Assembly (NCBI GenBank): GCA_934418125.1
Contig: CAKRWT010000034.1
Span: 1-25,468 of the forward strand
DNA length: 25,468 nucleotides
Source of the DNA: an uncultured Lachnospiraceae bacterium
GTDB lineage: Bacteria; Bacillota; Clostridia; Lachnospirales; Lachnospiraceae
Reading direction: 5' to 3'
Part shown: piece by piece, positions 15,663 to 23,588 of the stretch
How the letters are laid out: each line of letters begins with the position of its first letter
Position numbering within the stretch: position 1 is the first letter of the stretch
Made by a program: the position numbers and the translations under genes
Notes under the pieces: generated by a model
The model's input: only the letters and a program-made list of their open reading frames with translations
Told to the model about the DNA's origin: nothing
Databases searched by the model: none

Positions 15663-16550
15663 TTAACCCTTTACTGCTCCAGCAGTCATACCTTCGATAA
15701 AGTATCTCTGGAAGCAAAGGAATACGATGAACACCGGAATAATACCAAACATAGAACCGGCTATCAGTACGTCATAGTTATTGCCATAAGGTGTCAACAG
15801 TGTATTTAAACCAATCGGCAGTGTAAACTTCTCTGCACTTCTGTATACCAGCATAGGCCATAATACGTTATTCCATGCACCCATAGCACACAGGATGGAC
15901 ATAGCTGCAAAAGCAGGCTTGGTAATCGGAAGCATAATCTTAAAGCAGATACCATACTCTGTTGCACCGTCAATACGACCTGCATCCAACAGTTCCTTCG
16001 GCAGACCTGTCATATACTGTCTAAAGAAGAATATGGTTGATGCACCACAGATACCCGGCAGTACAACACCTGCCATGCTGTCAATCAGGTTCAGGGAAAT
16101 CATTTCCTTATATAAAGGAAGAATCAGGATTTCGAAAGGAACCATCATGGTTGCAATTACCAAGAAGAACAGGAAGTTCTTCAGCTTATAGTTATACATA
16201 GTAAGACCATAAGCAACTATGTAACATACTAATAAGGTTAATACTACTGACACAAAAGTAAGAATCAGACTGTTCTTAAACCACATGAAATACTTCTGGG
16301 AATCTGCATTGTGTCCAAACAGATATTTATAGTTTGCAAGTGTCATGGTGCTGACATCCAGGTCAATACTCAGACCCTTACGAATCAATTCTGTTCCCGG
16401 TCTGAACGATGCTACCAGACCTGCTAACAGTGGAAATACGATAATCGCTGAAAGGATTGCAAAAAAAACGGTTGCAAGGATTGTTAAAATCGTTCTCTTG
16501 ACTTTCATGCCGCCAACACTTTTTTCATTTACAGAGGATGTATTTGCCAT
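15663..16550 (-). CDS. Carbohydrate ABC transporter permease, MalG/AraQ type
   Basis: A 295-residue inner-membrane permease with about six hydrophobic segments. The cytoplasmic EAA loop that docks the ATPase reads DGATEYGICFKIMLPITKPA in the second half, as in the MalG/AraQ group. Start: the frame extends to 16580, but ATG 16550 has AAGGAGG 9 bases upstream, so I use 16550. The gene begins 1 bp after the stop of the first permease, so the two are tightly coupled. With the solute-binding protein upstream it imports an oligosaccharide, probably arabinose-containing given the enzymes nearby. No ATPase gene is in the window. Confidence 0.92.
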   Translation of the reverse strand: MANTSSVNEKSVGGMKVKRTILTILATVFFAILSAIIVFPLLAGLVASFRPGTELIRKGLSIDLDVSTMTLANYKYLFGHNADSQKYFMWFKNSLILTFVSVVLTLLVCYIVAYGLTMYNYKLKNFLFFLVIATMMVPFEILILPLYKEMISLNLIDSMAGVVLPGICGASTIFFFRQYMTGLPKELLDAGRIDGATEYGICFKIMLPITKPAFAAMSILCAMGAWNNVLWPMLVYRSAEKFTLPIGLNTLLTPYGNNYDVLIAGSMFGIIPVFIVFLCFQRYFIEGMTAGAVKG

Positions 16551-16551
16551 A

Positions 16552-17451
16552 TTAGTCTTCCTCCTTCTTAAATGTTCCATTCAGTACTAACTGAACAATA
16601 TTGATAGCTAATGCAATTACAAGCAGTACGATACCTACTGCACTACCGTATCCTAACTGATTCTTGGTAATACCACGTTTGTACAGGTATCCAACGATAG
16701 TAAGACCGATATTGTTTGGTGAATCCGGTCCTGCCCATAACATATAGGACTCCATGAACATTGCCAGTCCGGCGTAAACACTGATTGTAAGTACATAGAT
16801 AGTAGTCGGTTTCAATAACGGAATTGTTACATAACGAAACTTCTGCCATGCGGAAGCCCCATCAATCTCAGCCGATTCGTATAATGCGGTGTCGATTGAT
16901 TTCAAGCCGGAGATAAAGTAAAGCATGTTGACACCGGTCCATCTCCAACAGCAGACAATCAATAACGCTGCCAGACCGGTTGCTTTCATTTTTAACCATT
17001 TAAAAGTTCCAAGACCAAGTGCTGTTGTGATTACATTCATCTGACCTGTCGGATACTCGGAAAACATCAGACGGAACAGGGTTCCGGAAATAACAACAGA
17101 GGTCAGTGCCGGTACATACAGACAGGCTTTCCAGAATCCTTTTGCTTTTACCAGTCTGGAATCCATCAGTACCGCAAATAACATTGGAAATGGAATCAAA
17201 AGTACCAATGTGAGAATCATGTACTCGAAACTGTTTAAAATCGCGGTATGGAATACCGTATCCTTTAATAATTTACTGAAATTTTTAAGACCTACCCACT
17301 CTGTCCCGGTTGGTGTAATATCCTGAAAACTCATGGTAATCGTACTACACAGCGGATAAATCCAGAAAAATGCAAAACTCAATATGAACGGAAGCACGAA
17401 TACATACGGTGCTGCCTTCTGTGAATAGAAAAATTTCTTGAATTTGTTCAT
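16552..17451 (-). CDS. Carbohydrate ABC transporter permease, MalF/AraP type
   Basis: A 299-residue permease with an N-terminal membrane segment APYVFVLPFILSFAFFW and about five more. The EAA loop is DGASAWQKFRYVTIPLLKPT, typical of the MalF/UgpA/AraP group. Start: the frame opens at a TTG at 17472, but ATG 17451 has AAGGAG 9 bases upstream. It pairs with the MalG/AraQ-type permease downstream as a heterodimer. An intrinsic terminator separates it from the binding-protein gene, so permease expression probably comes from partial read-through. Confidence 0.92.
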   Translation of the reverse strand: MNKFKKFFYSQKAAPYVFVLPFILSFAFFWIYPLCSTITMSFQDITPTGTEWVGLKNFSKLLKDTVFHTAILNSFEYMILTLVLLIPFPMLFAVLMDSRLVKAKGFWKACLYVPALTSVVISGTLFRLMFSEYPTGQMNVITTALGLGTFKWLKMKATGLAALLIVCCWRWTGVNMLYFISGLKSIDTALYESAEIDGASAWQKFRYVTIPLLKPTTIYVLTISVYAGLAMFMESYMLWAGPDSPNNIGLTIVGYLYKRGITKNQLGYGSAVGIVLLVIALAINIVQLVLNGTFKKEED

Positions 17452-17500
17452 ATACACACACTCCTTACCCAAATACCTTACGTTTTTACCTTATTCATCG

Positions 17501-17535
17501 AAAAGAAAAAGAGGGGATTGCGCACAATCCCCTCT
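17501..17535 (-). terminator. Intercistronic terminator between binding protein and permeases
   Basis: On the minus strand AGAGGGGATTG, loop TGCG, CAATCCCCTCT: an 11-bp perfect stem followed by TTTTCTTTT. It lies 11 bases after the solute-binding-protein stop and 50 bases before the permease start. Partial termination here would keep the binding protein in excess over the permeases. Confidence 0.85.
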
Positions 17536-17545
17536 ATGAAATTTC

Positions 17546-19015
17546 TTACTGCTCTAAGTCAACTACATCCTGTGCTGCCTGTAATGCTTCGTCAACATCC
17601 ATGCCATTCTCAAGAATGTCATTTAATGTTACGTTGCACATCTGCTCATTGATGGTAGGGCTGATTGCTACAGAGTAAATCTTGCCGATATCATCTTTGA
17701 TGCTGTAAAGAACATCATAAGGATAGTTGATGAAGAATGCATTGTACTGGTTGCTGTCATCATGTGCGAATGCATCATCATTCCAAAGTGCTGTGTTACA
17801 TACGTCGAATCCAAGGTTATCCCAGATAAGCTGCTCACCTTCTTCGGACATCTTAGCCCAGCAAAGGAATTCAGCTGCAAGTTCCTGGTTAGCGGACTGC
17901 TGTGTTACAACAGTACCTGTACCACCTACACCAACGGAGCAAGGCTGGCCTGCTTCAAATACAGGACATTTTGCAATGTACCAGTTACCTTTTTCTTCCG
18001 GCATATAGTTCGTGAAACGGCTCATATACCACATAGCCTTAGGGAAGGATACGATATTATGGTCAAGAATGTTCTGGAAACCAGCCTCTAAGTCAACGTG
18101 TCCATCAGGAGAAACTTCTGCAAGACCACTGTTTACCCAATTCTGTTCCATTGTCAGCATCTTCTTAACGGATTCAAGCTGTACGTTAGCTTTGCCATCA
18201 AATCCACCTGTCCAGTCTTCGCCGTACTCAGCCATTGCAATCCACTGCCAGTCAACACCGCCTGTATCAACGGATGTCCAGTATTTGCCGTCTGTTGCGA
18301 TTGCATCAACGTATTCCTGACCAAGTGCTGCATAATCATCCCATGTTACAACGGAATCAATCTTAGCGATTACATCATCCTGGGAGATTCCCATAGCATC
18401 TGCCATAGCTGCTACGTTGTAGTACATAACAGTTGCACCTACGTGGTAAGGTGCACCATAGTAATGTCCGTCAGATCCTGCATAGACATCCATACGAGCC
18501 TTAACCATGGTCTCCATGTAAGGAGCTGCGTAATCATCCAGAGGAACAAGCCATGTATCCAGACCGGCTACCACATTCGGGAACTGTCCGATCTCTACGT
18601 CACAGATATCCGGAGCTCCGGTACCTGCTGTCAGGGATGTCAGAAGTTTGGTATGCATATCAGCGTAAGGATATGTAGTACAGGTAATCTCAATAGTTCT
18701 GTCAGGATTCTCTTCGTTCCACTTCTCTACCATGTTACCATAGTGCTGTCCGTGTAATTCAACGAATGTCCACATCTCCATATGGGTTCCGTTAGGGTCA
18801 CCGAATGTAGATGTCGGAATTTCCTCTTCTTCTGCTGCACCATCTGCCGCTGCTTCATCTGTTCCTTCGTCTGTTGCATCCGTTGTCTCTTCAGCAGCAT
18901 CCTCTGTTGCTGCACTGCTGTCTGTGGAAGAAGCGGAATCGCTGGAACCACATCCTGCTAATACAGAAGAAACCATCGCAACACTTAACAGAGTAGCTAA
19001 TACTTTCTTTTTCAT
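17546..19015 (-). CDS. Extracellular solute-binding lipoprotein of a sugar ABC transporter (family 1)
   Basis: A 489-residue lipoprotein. Signal residues 1-21 end in lipobox LAGC with Cys22. A Ser-rich then very acidic Asp/Glu/Ala linker spans about 24-66, followed by the periplasmic-binding fold. Typical family-1 features are the HMEMWTFVE start of the domain, VEKWNEENPDRTIEI and GAPDICDVEIGQFP. Start: the frame opens at 19063, but ATG 19015 has AAAGGAGG 7 bases upstream. It is the first gene of the operon, with its own strong promoter and a leader of about 210 nt. Ligand is inferred from the neighbouring arabinofuranosidases to be an arabino-oligosaccharide. Confidence 0.93.
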   Translation of the reverse strand: MKKKVLATLLSVAMVSSVLAGCGSSDSASSTDSSAATEDAAEETTDATDEGTDEAAADGAAEEEEIPTSTFGDPNGTHMEMWTFVELHGQHYGNMVEKWNEENPDRTIEITCTTYPYADMHTKLLTSLTAGTGAPDICDVEIGQFPNVVAGLDTWLVPLDDYAAPYMETMVKARMDVYAGSDGHYYGAPYHVGATVMYYNVAAMADAMGISQDDVIAKIDSVVTWDDYAALGQEYVDAIATDGKYWTSVDTGGVDWQWIAMAEYGEDWTGGFDGKANVQLESVKKMLTMEQNWVNSGLAEVSPDGHVDLEAGFQNILDHNIVSFPKAMWYMSRFTNYMPEEKGNWYIAKCPVFEAGQPCSVGVGGTGTVVTQQSANQELAAEFLCWAKMSEEGEQLIWDNLGFDVCNTALWNDDAFAHDDSNQYNAFFINYPYDVLYSIKDDIGKIYSVAISPTINEQMCNVTLNDILENGMDVDEALQAAQDVVDLEQ

Positions 19016-19112
19016 TTCTTTTCCTCCTTTAATAATGAAAATACTGTGTTTTCTGATTCCCAATCTTTTTGCTTAATATTTTAAGCTATTTTAAATTACT
19101 TTTAAGGCAGTT

Positions 19113-19132
19113 CAACTTAATATATAAAGTTG
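19113..19132. promoter_or_regulatory. Near-perfect 20-bp palindrome in the binding-protein leader
   Basis: CAACTT and AAGTTG flank an 8-bp A/T centre. In the RNA it would form a hairpin about 100 nt before the start codon; in DNA it could be an operator. It lies downstream of the promoter, so a repressor or an RNA structure are both possible. Confidence 0.4.
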
Positions 19133-19233
19133 CCTAATTTTTTCAGAAAAACATAGGCATTTTGCTCTCGTTACCACCAAGCATTTGAGCATTTTGCATA
19201 TTTTTCAAAGCCGATTGGTTATCTTATGTTCAT

Positions 19234-19262
19234 ATTGTACAATAGCATGTGCTTCTAGTCAA
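19234..19262 (-). promoter_or_regulatory. Promoter of the sugar ABC transporter operon
   Basis: On the minus strand TTGACT (19257-19262) and TACAAT (19234-19239) are spaced by 17 bp, near the sigma-A consensus. Initiation is predicted at about 19228, giving a leader of about 213 nt. Direct repeats lie immediately upstream. Confidence 0.82.
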
Positions 19263-19263
19263 T

Positions 19264-19302
19264 AGTTTTTTGAATTATTTTAGTTTTTTTTGAATTATTT
19301 AG
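19264..19302. repeat. Tandem direct repeat next to the transporter promoter, probable activator site
   Basis: Two copies of TGAATTATTT, each preceded by a T-run and followed by an A- or T-containing AG, start at 19271 and 19291, exactly 20 bp apart. They abut the -35 box (19257-19262). A direct repeat of about two helical turns at this spot is how AraC-type activators bind. Confidence 0.5.
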
Positions 19303-19353
19303 GTTGGCATAAATTTTTTCGATAAGTTTAGCAATATTTTATCAAACTGACAA

Positions 19354-19647
19354 TTATTCCATTTCTTCACAAAGGGCTGTCTGTGCCTTCCATTTCTCAT
19401 ACGGACAACTGTTTTTCTTCATCACTGCCCTCAGTTCCACATAGCATCCACATGCCCTGCACATCCCATCCGCCAGAAGGTCACACTTTTTGCAAATAAG
19501 GAGCCGCTTCTCATAAAGCGACTCCTCTATCTTCAGTTCTTCATCCAGATTCCGGATATAGGCATGCAGATTGTCGAAATATGCCGTCTTGTCCATTTCT
19601 CTGGTCAGACATTTCCGGCAGATGCGTTTCGTTTCAATCTCCATCAT
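19354..19647 (-). CDS. Small cysteine-rich protein (DUF6171-like)
   Basis: A 97-residue protein with nine cysteines, including C10-x2-C13, C52-x2-C55 and C63-x2-C66-x-C68, plus C81 and C93. This looks like one or two metal-binding (zinc) ribbons joined by a charged helix of about residues 15-50. It matches my memory of DUF6171, whose function is unknown. ATG 19647 has GAGG 6 bases upstream; an ATG follows immediately at 19644. It lies 34 bp after the GH51 gene and probably shares its transcript. There is no evidence that it is an enzyme of the pathway. Confidence 0.72.
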   Translation of the reverse strand: MMEIETKRICRKCLTREMDKTAYFDNLHAYIRNLDEELKIEESLYEKRLLICKKCDLLADGMCRACGCYVELRAVMKKNSCPYEKWKAQTALCEEME

Positions 19648-19681
19648 AATTTTCCTCTTTTCCGGTTACCAGGCAAGCCCC

Positions 19682-21190
19682 TTAACGGATACGTAAGCTG
19701 ATAACACTGCAGGATGGTGCCGTAAAACAGATTTTTCCATCTTTAATCTCATAAGCCGTAAAGGTTTCCTCTTTTACTCTCTCTGGGTCTTCAAACGTAT
19801 TATGCGCATGCATTTCCTCTTTCAGAATGGTCGCTTCCACCTGGGATGGAACCAGTTCTGCAAAAGCTATCTCTACCGGCGAATCCTCAGAAACAGACAG
19901 GTTGCTTAAGGTTACATTAACACAGCCCTGTTCATCCACGGATACCGATTCGCTTAAAGCTGACACCTGATATTCCTCTTCCACGCCGATTGTCTGGTTT
20001 CCCTCGATAAAGCTCTCTACCAGCTCTGCATCCTGGTGATGCTTATACATATGGAATACATGATAGGTAGGTGTCAGAATCATCTTCGGTCCCTCTGTCA
20101 GAATGACAGACTGTAACACATTTACCATCTGGGCAATACATGCCATCTTTACACGGTCACAGTGCTTGTTGAAAATATTCAAGGACACACCGGCTACCAG
20201 TGCATCTCTCATAGTATTCTGCTGGTATAAGAATCCAGGATTCGTTCCCGGCTCCACAGTAAACCAGCACCCCCATTCGTCTACAATCATGCCAATCTTT
20301 TTCTCCGGGTCATACTGATCCATGATGGCACCATGACGATTGATAAGTTCCTCTATGTACTCAGCTTTGGCCAATGTTTTGTACCACACTTTATCGTCAA
20401 AATCTGTGGCACTGCCCTTTATCTCCCATCCTTCCGGATGTACATAATAATGAAGGGAAAGTCCATCCATAAAGCCATGGGCAAAATCAGGATGCGGAGG
20501 CTCAAAACAGGTTTTCAGCACACCCTCTGTCCAGAAATAGTCTGCTACATTCGGACCACCACAGATTTTCTTAATCGGTTTATCCGCATGATACTGTCTT
20601 ACATAAGTCTGATATCTTCTATATAAATTAGCGTAATATTCCGGTGTCATGCTTCCACCGCATCCCCAGTTCTCATTTCCCACGCCAAAATAGTCGATTT
20701 TCCATGGTTTCTCATGACCATTTTTCTTACGCAGGTCTGCCATCGGAGATACTCCGTCAAAGGTAATGTATTCCACCCACTCACTCATTTCCTGTACTGT
20801 GCCACTTCCAACATTGCCATTCACATAGGTTTTACAGCCAAGCTGCTCACATAATTCAAAGAATTCATGCGTACCAAAGCTGTTATCCTCTACTACACCG
20901 CCCCAGTGTGTGTTAATCATTTTCTTTCTGGTCTCTTTCGGTCCGATACCATCCTTCCAGTGGTATTCGTCTGCAAAACAGCCGCCCGGCCAGCGAAGCA
21001 CCGGTATCTTCATCTCTTTTAACGCCTCTACCACATCCTTACGCATACCATTCACATTCGGGATATCAGAATCTTCCCCTACATACAGCCCCTCGTAAAT
21101 ACATCTGCCCAGATGCTCTGAAAAATGACCGTAAATCTCTGCATTGATATGCCCCTGTTTGTTTTTCTCGTTAATAAATAGTTTTGCCAT
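19682..21190 (-). CDS. abfA: Alpha-L-arabinofuranosidase, GH51
   Basis: A 502-residue intracellular GH51 enzyme that releases terminal arabinofuranose from arabinan or arabinoxylan fragments. Family landmarks: [19 protein letters not shown] (66-84), acid/base Glu173 in [10 protein letters not shown], and nucleophile Glu305 in [11 protein letters not shown]-terminal beta domain follows. There is no signal peptide, so it acts on imported oligosaccharides. Start: the frame opens at 21247, but ATG 21190 has AAGGA 5 bases upstream. It lies between the GH43 gene and the DUF6171-like gene. Confidence 0.95.
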   Translation of the reverse strand: MAKLFINEKNKQGHINAEIYGHFSEHLGRCIYEGLYVGEDSDIPNVNGMRKDVVEALKEMKIPVLRWPGGCFADEYHWKDGIGPKETRKKMINTHWGGVVEDNSFGTHEFFELCEQLGCKTYVNGNVGSGTVQEMSEWVEYITFDGVSPMADLRKKNGHEKPWKIDYFGVGNENWGCGGSMTPEYYANLYRRYQTYVRQYHADKPIKKICGGPNVADYFWTEGVLKTCFEPPHPDFAHGFMDGLSLHYYVHPEGWEIKGSATDFDDKVWYKTLAKAEYIEELINRHGAIMDQYDPEKKIGMIVDEWGCWFTVEPGTNPGFLYQQNTMRDALVAGVSLNIFNKHCDRVKMACIAQMVNVLQSVILTEGPKMILTPTYHVFHMYKHHQDAELVESFIEGNQTIGVEEEYQVSALSESVSVDEQGCVNVTLSNLSVSEDSPVEIAFAELVPSQVEATILKEEMHAHNTFEDPERVKEETFTAYEIKDGKICFTAPSCSVISLRIR

Positions 21191-21328
21191 ACTGTTCCTT
21201 CCCTTTCTTCTATGATTTGTATTTATTATATGGTTACTTTTTACCATTGTTTTGTCTTTCTTATTCCTGTTCCGGACACTCCTGGCTCAACGGAACGAAT
21301 CGCAGCACTTTGTCCAGTAGTTTCCTGG

Positions 21329-22279
21329 TCAGAAATGAAATACCGGTCTTCCTTCTTCCCATTCCACCGGCATTAACATAGCATGCCGGTTGGGATTGTA
21401 TAATGGATCCCCCACAATCTCTGTTTCCGTTCTCGCATGGTATACCATTACGTCATTTCCCTCTTCATCTACTGTGAAGCTGTTATGTCCCGGTCCGTAA
21501 ATGCCAACTACCGGATCTGACTGCAATACCGGATACCGCTCCTTCTTCCAGGAAAGCGGGTCTAACAGGTCGTCTTCCGCTGATGCCGTCAACATTCCCA
21601 TGCAATACGCAATGCCTGTCTCCGATGCTGAATACGTCAGGAAAAGTTTCCCATCCCGCTTAATAACCGCCGGTCCCTCATTGACCCAGAAGCCAACTCT
21701 TTCCCAGTCATAATCCGGTGTTGTCAGAAGCACCTGCACTGTTTTCAATTTATATGGTGTCTCCAGTTCCCCAATATATAAATTGGAAATCTGTTTCCCC
21801 ACACCAACCTTCTCTGCCCAGACATAATACCACTTACCCTTATTCTCAAAAACCGTACCATCCAGGGAAAAGGCTTCAAAGGAAAAATCGTCTTCCGCTG
21901 CTCTTCCCATCTTTCCCTTTTCAACCCAGGTTCCGGTCATCGGGTCCTCGTCCACGCATTCCAAAACATAAGGTCTTATCGCCCAAATATCATCTTTATC
22001 GCCGCCGGCATAATACAGATACCATACGCCATTAATATAATGCAGCTCCGGAGCCCAGATATGGCAGCTCATGATTCCGGATTCATGCTTATGCCACACT
22101 TCGACTTCCGGTGCCTCTGCCAACCCGGCCAATGTATTTGATTTACGTAGCACAATGCCGTCATAAGCAGGCACAGACGCTGTAAAATAATAGGTTCCAT
22201 CCGTATGTCTATACACATAAGGGTCCGCCCTCTGCAATATCCATGGTTTGTTGTAAAGCAACTCTTTTTGTTCCCTCAT
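21329..22279 (-). CDS. Glycoside hydrolase family 43, probable arabinofuranosidase
   Basis: A 316-residue five-bladed beta-propeller GH43 enzyme. The inverting triad is visible: base Asp19 in QRADPYVY, pKa-modulating Asp140 in FSLDGTVF, and acid Glu201 in VNEGPAVI. CHIWAPELH (72-80) is the usual GH43 substrate-site motif. There is no signal peptide. Start: the frame opens at 22300 without a ribosome site; ATG 22279 has GGAG 10 bases before it, so it is preferred. A strong promoter lies just upstream. Whether it prefers arabinan, arabinoxylan or xylobiose cannot be read from sequence. Confidence 0.9.
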   Translation of the reverse strand: MREQKELLYNKPWILQRADPYVYRHTDGTYYFTASVPAYDGIVLRKSNTLAGLAEAPEVEVWHKHESGIMSCHIWAPELHYINGVWYLYYAGGDKDDIWAIRPYVLECVDEDPMTGTWVEKGKMGRAAEDDFSFEAFSLDGTVFENKGKWYYVWAEKVGVGKQISNLYIGELETPYKLKTVQVLLTTPDYDWERVGFWVNEGPAVIKRDGKLFLTYSASETGIAYCMGMLTASAEDDLLDPLSWKKERYPVLQSDPVVGIYGPGHNSFTVDEEGNDVMVYHARTETEIVGDPLYNPNRHAMLMPVEWEEGRPVFHF

Positions 22280-22338
22280 CCTTTTTTCGCTCCACTTCAT
22301 TATTTATAATTAAATTAAATTATTTTACTTATATCTAA

Positions 22339-22367
22339 ATTATATTGTATTATTGCCTATAAATCAA
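22339..22367 (-). promoter_or_regulatory. Promoter of the GH43-GH51 unit
   Basis: On the minus strand TTGATT (22362-22367) and a perfect TATAAT (22339-22344) are 17 bp apart. Initiation at about 22332 leaves a leader of about 50 nt before ATG 22279. Confidence 0.82.
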
Positions 22368-22441
22368 CCACTATCTTGCAATTTTTTGGTAATTATTCTA
22401 TTTTCATATACTTTGGCATAACTAAGCTCAATATAACAAAA

Positions 22442-22482
22442 GCACCTTTTACCAATTCCATTCGGAATTCACTACTCGGTGC
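22442..22482 (-). terminator. Probable terminator upstream of the GH43 promoter
   Basis: On the minus strand GCACC and GGTGC close a stem with an inner AATTCC/GGAATT arm, followed by TTTTGTT. It would end transcription arriving from the CRISPR side. The bulges make it imperfect. The rest of 22280-22591 is AT-rich with no gene seen. Confidence 0.45.
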
Positions 22483-22591
22483 CCTGCGATGCTTATACTA
22501 ATACTAACCTTGAATTTTTAAATAAATTTGTGACCATAGATTTGTATTTATCTGTTCTGTAACCTTCTATCATAACTCTATAATAGTGTTG

Positions 22592-22738
22592 TCAATCTTC
22601 TTCGTTTCTAATTGGTTTCTGTCTTTTTCGATTCTCTACTTTCAGTTTTCTTTCCTCTTCCTCCAAATCTATACGTGAGGCAAAAAGTTCTTCATTTTCT
22701 TCTATTTGTGGCAAATCAATAACCACTCTATTTTTCAT
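22592..22738 (-). CDS. Small charged ORF of 48 residues next to the CRISPR array
   Basis: The frame starts MKNRVVIDLPQIEENEEL, continues with Glu/Arg/Lys-rich helix-like sequence and ends RNEED. GGGGG lies 13 bases before the ATG, too far for a normal ribosome site. It ends before the terminator-like hairpin. I do not recognise it. It could be a real small protein, a mobile-element remnant or chance. Confidence 0.3.
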   Translation of the reverse strand: MKNRVVIDLPQIEENEELFASRIDLEEEERKLKVENRKRQKPIRNEED

Positions 22739-22767
22739 TTTAACATAATTTCCCCCTTATTTTTTCA

Positions 22768-22933
22768 ATTTCAATCCACGCTCCCACGAGGGGAGCGACG
22801 ACATATAAACGCAGCTTCCCCACCATACCGACATTTCAATCCACGCTCCCACGAGGGGAGCGACGCGGCAGAGCGCAGCAGTATATCACGTCGGAATTTA
22901 TATTTCAATCCACGCTCCCACGAGGGGAGCGAC
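22768..22933 (-). CRISPR. CRISPR block 1, type I-C-like, three repeats
   Basis: Three identical 32-bp repeats at 22768-22799, 22833-22864 and 22902-22933, with spacers of 33 bp (22800-22832) and 37 bp (22865-22901). On the minus strand the repeat begins GTCGCTCCCC and ends GTGGATTGAAAT, the form of subtype I-C repeats; it contains a CGCTCCC/GGGAGCG hairpin. The same repeat makes up block 2. After the third repeat, about 26 bp of possible spacer runs into an IS3-type end. The leader should lie at the high-coordinate side, so this block would hold the oldest spacers. Confidence 0.95.
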
Positions 22934-22959
22934 ACAAAGATAATCCTTTGTTTTGATAT

Positions 22960-23311
22960 TGTCAATATTGGTTTACACTTTTTTCTCAAGGATGTTCGAC
23001 CTATGCTGCCTCCTGTAATGAATCGTAGTATTGTTGACGCTTAATCATCGGAGGTAAGCCACCATTAGCAGAGCAGATTCTTCGGTTATTCCAATAGCTG
23101 ATGAAATATCTCCAGATGAGTGTTTTTAACTGTTCTACTGTCATTGAAGTGGTATCATAACGTCCATAAAGTAATTCTTCTTTGAATCTTGCCCACATGC
23201 TTTCGCATCTGGCATTGTCGTGGCATCTGCCGCCAGCACTGTTCATGCTTTGGAGAATGCCATATTTGCTGATTGCTTTACGATATAACTCACTTGTGTA
23301 CTGTGTTCCTC
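22960..23311 (-). mobile_element. Truncated IS3-family insertion sequence
   Basis: The right end of an IS3-type element. The putative terminal sequence TGTCAATATTGGTTTACAC starts near 22960 and is followed by the 3' part of an OrfB-type transposase. The left part, with OrfA and most of OrfB, is missing; sequence similarity to the transposase stops at about 23310, where a 13-bp inverted repeat begins. The terminus is inferred by position and form, not by comparison. Confidence 0.65.
23001..23311 (-). pseudogene. IS3-family transposase OrfB, C-terminal fragment
   Basis: About 103 codons of the DDE integrase domain survive, from RGTQYTSELYRKAISKYG through CHDNARCESMWARFKEELL to the stop at 23001-23003. 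Glu in the DNARCES...FKEE stretch is the third DDE acidic residue, and the ending (IWRYFISYWNNRRI...PP) is typical of IS3/IS150-type OrfB. The first two catalytic Asp residues are absent, and the upstream frame meets a stop within five codons. An ATG at 23246 could give an 81-residue peptide, but it would be inactive. Confidence 0.8.
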
Positions 23312-23354
23312 TGATACAGCATCAGGATATACTTCCAAAGTTGATGCTGTATCA
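23312..23354. repeat. 13-bp near-perfect inverted repeat at the edge of the IS fragment
   Basis: TGATACAGCATCA (23312-23324) and TGATGCTGTATCA (23342-23354) are exact inverses separated by 17 bp. It sits where transposase similarity ends, so it could be the end of a second element or a hairpin formed at a deletion joint. Confidence 0.6.
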
Positions 23355-23588
23355 TAAAAGTAAGGGGCGGCAGCACTTTAGGCTGTCGCTCCTTGACTGC
23401 CTAACTGCAAAACCGGGCGGAGCTGTCAACGGCGGCTCTGCAAGAGCCGTTCATCTTGCCGTTGACTGGCTCGCCTGGGTTTGCTATTCTTTAAGTGTTG
23501 TCTGTAAGTCGTTTGTAAAAATATCATCTCCGGCGCACAATCATTTTCTACCAAAGTAGCGGCATAAAAAATTTCATTGTCCTGCCTT
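23355..23588. other. GC-rich non-coding debris, probable mobile-element remnant
   Basis: This stretch is more GC-rich than its neighbours and full of inverted repeats: GCGGCAGC/GCTGTCGC around 23368-23392, and a nested pair in which GTCAACGGC (23425-23433) and GCCGTTGAC (23458-23466) enclose GGCTCTGCAAGAGCC (23434-23448). It resembles terminal regions of Firmicute conjugative elements, from memory only. Open frames run through it on both strands, but none has a ribosome site and known domain. Confidence 0.4.

Noticed and set aside
18098..18757. 219-residue plus-strand frame opposite the solute-binding protein
   Set aside because: Shadow of a clear lipoprotein gene; Cys/Ser/Ile-rich and no ribosome site.
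19140..19228. Known riboswitch in the transporter leader
   Set aside because: No class-specific core motif could be matched; reported only as a structured leader of unknown type.
22706..23044. Plus-strand frame across block 1 and IS end
   Set aside because: Repeat-derived translation joined to transposase antisense; no start signal.
23182..23559. 125-residue plus-strand frame across the transposase and debris
   Set aside because: First part is antisense to the transposase; second half looks protein-like but spans several inverted repeats with no start. Noted as debris only.
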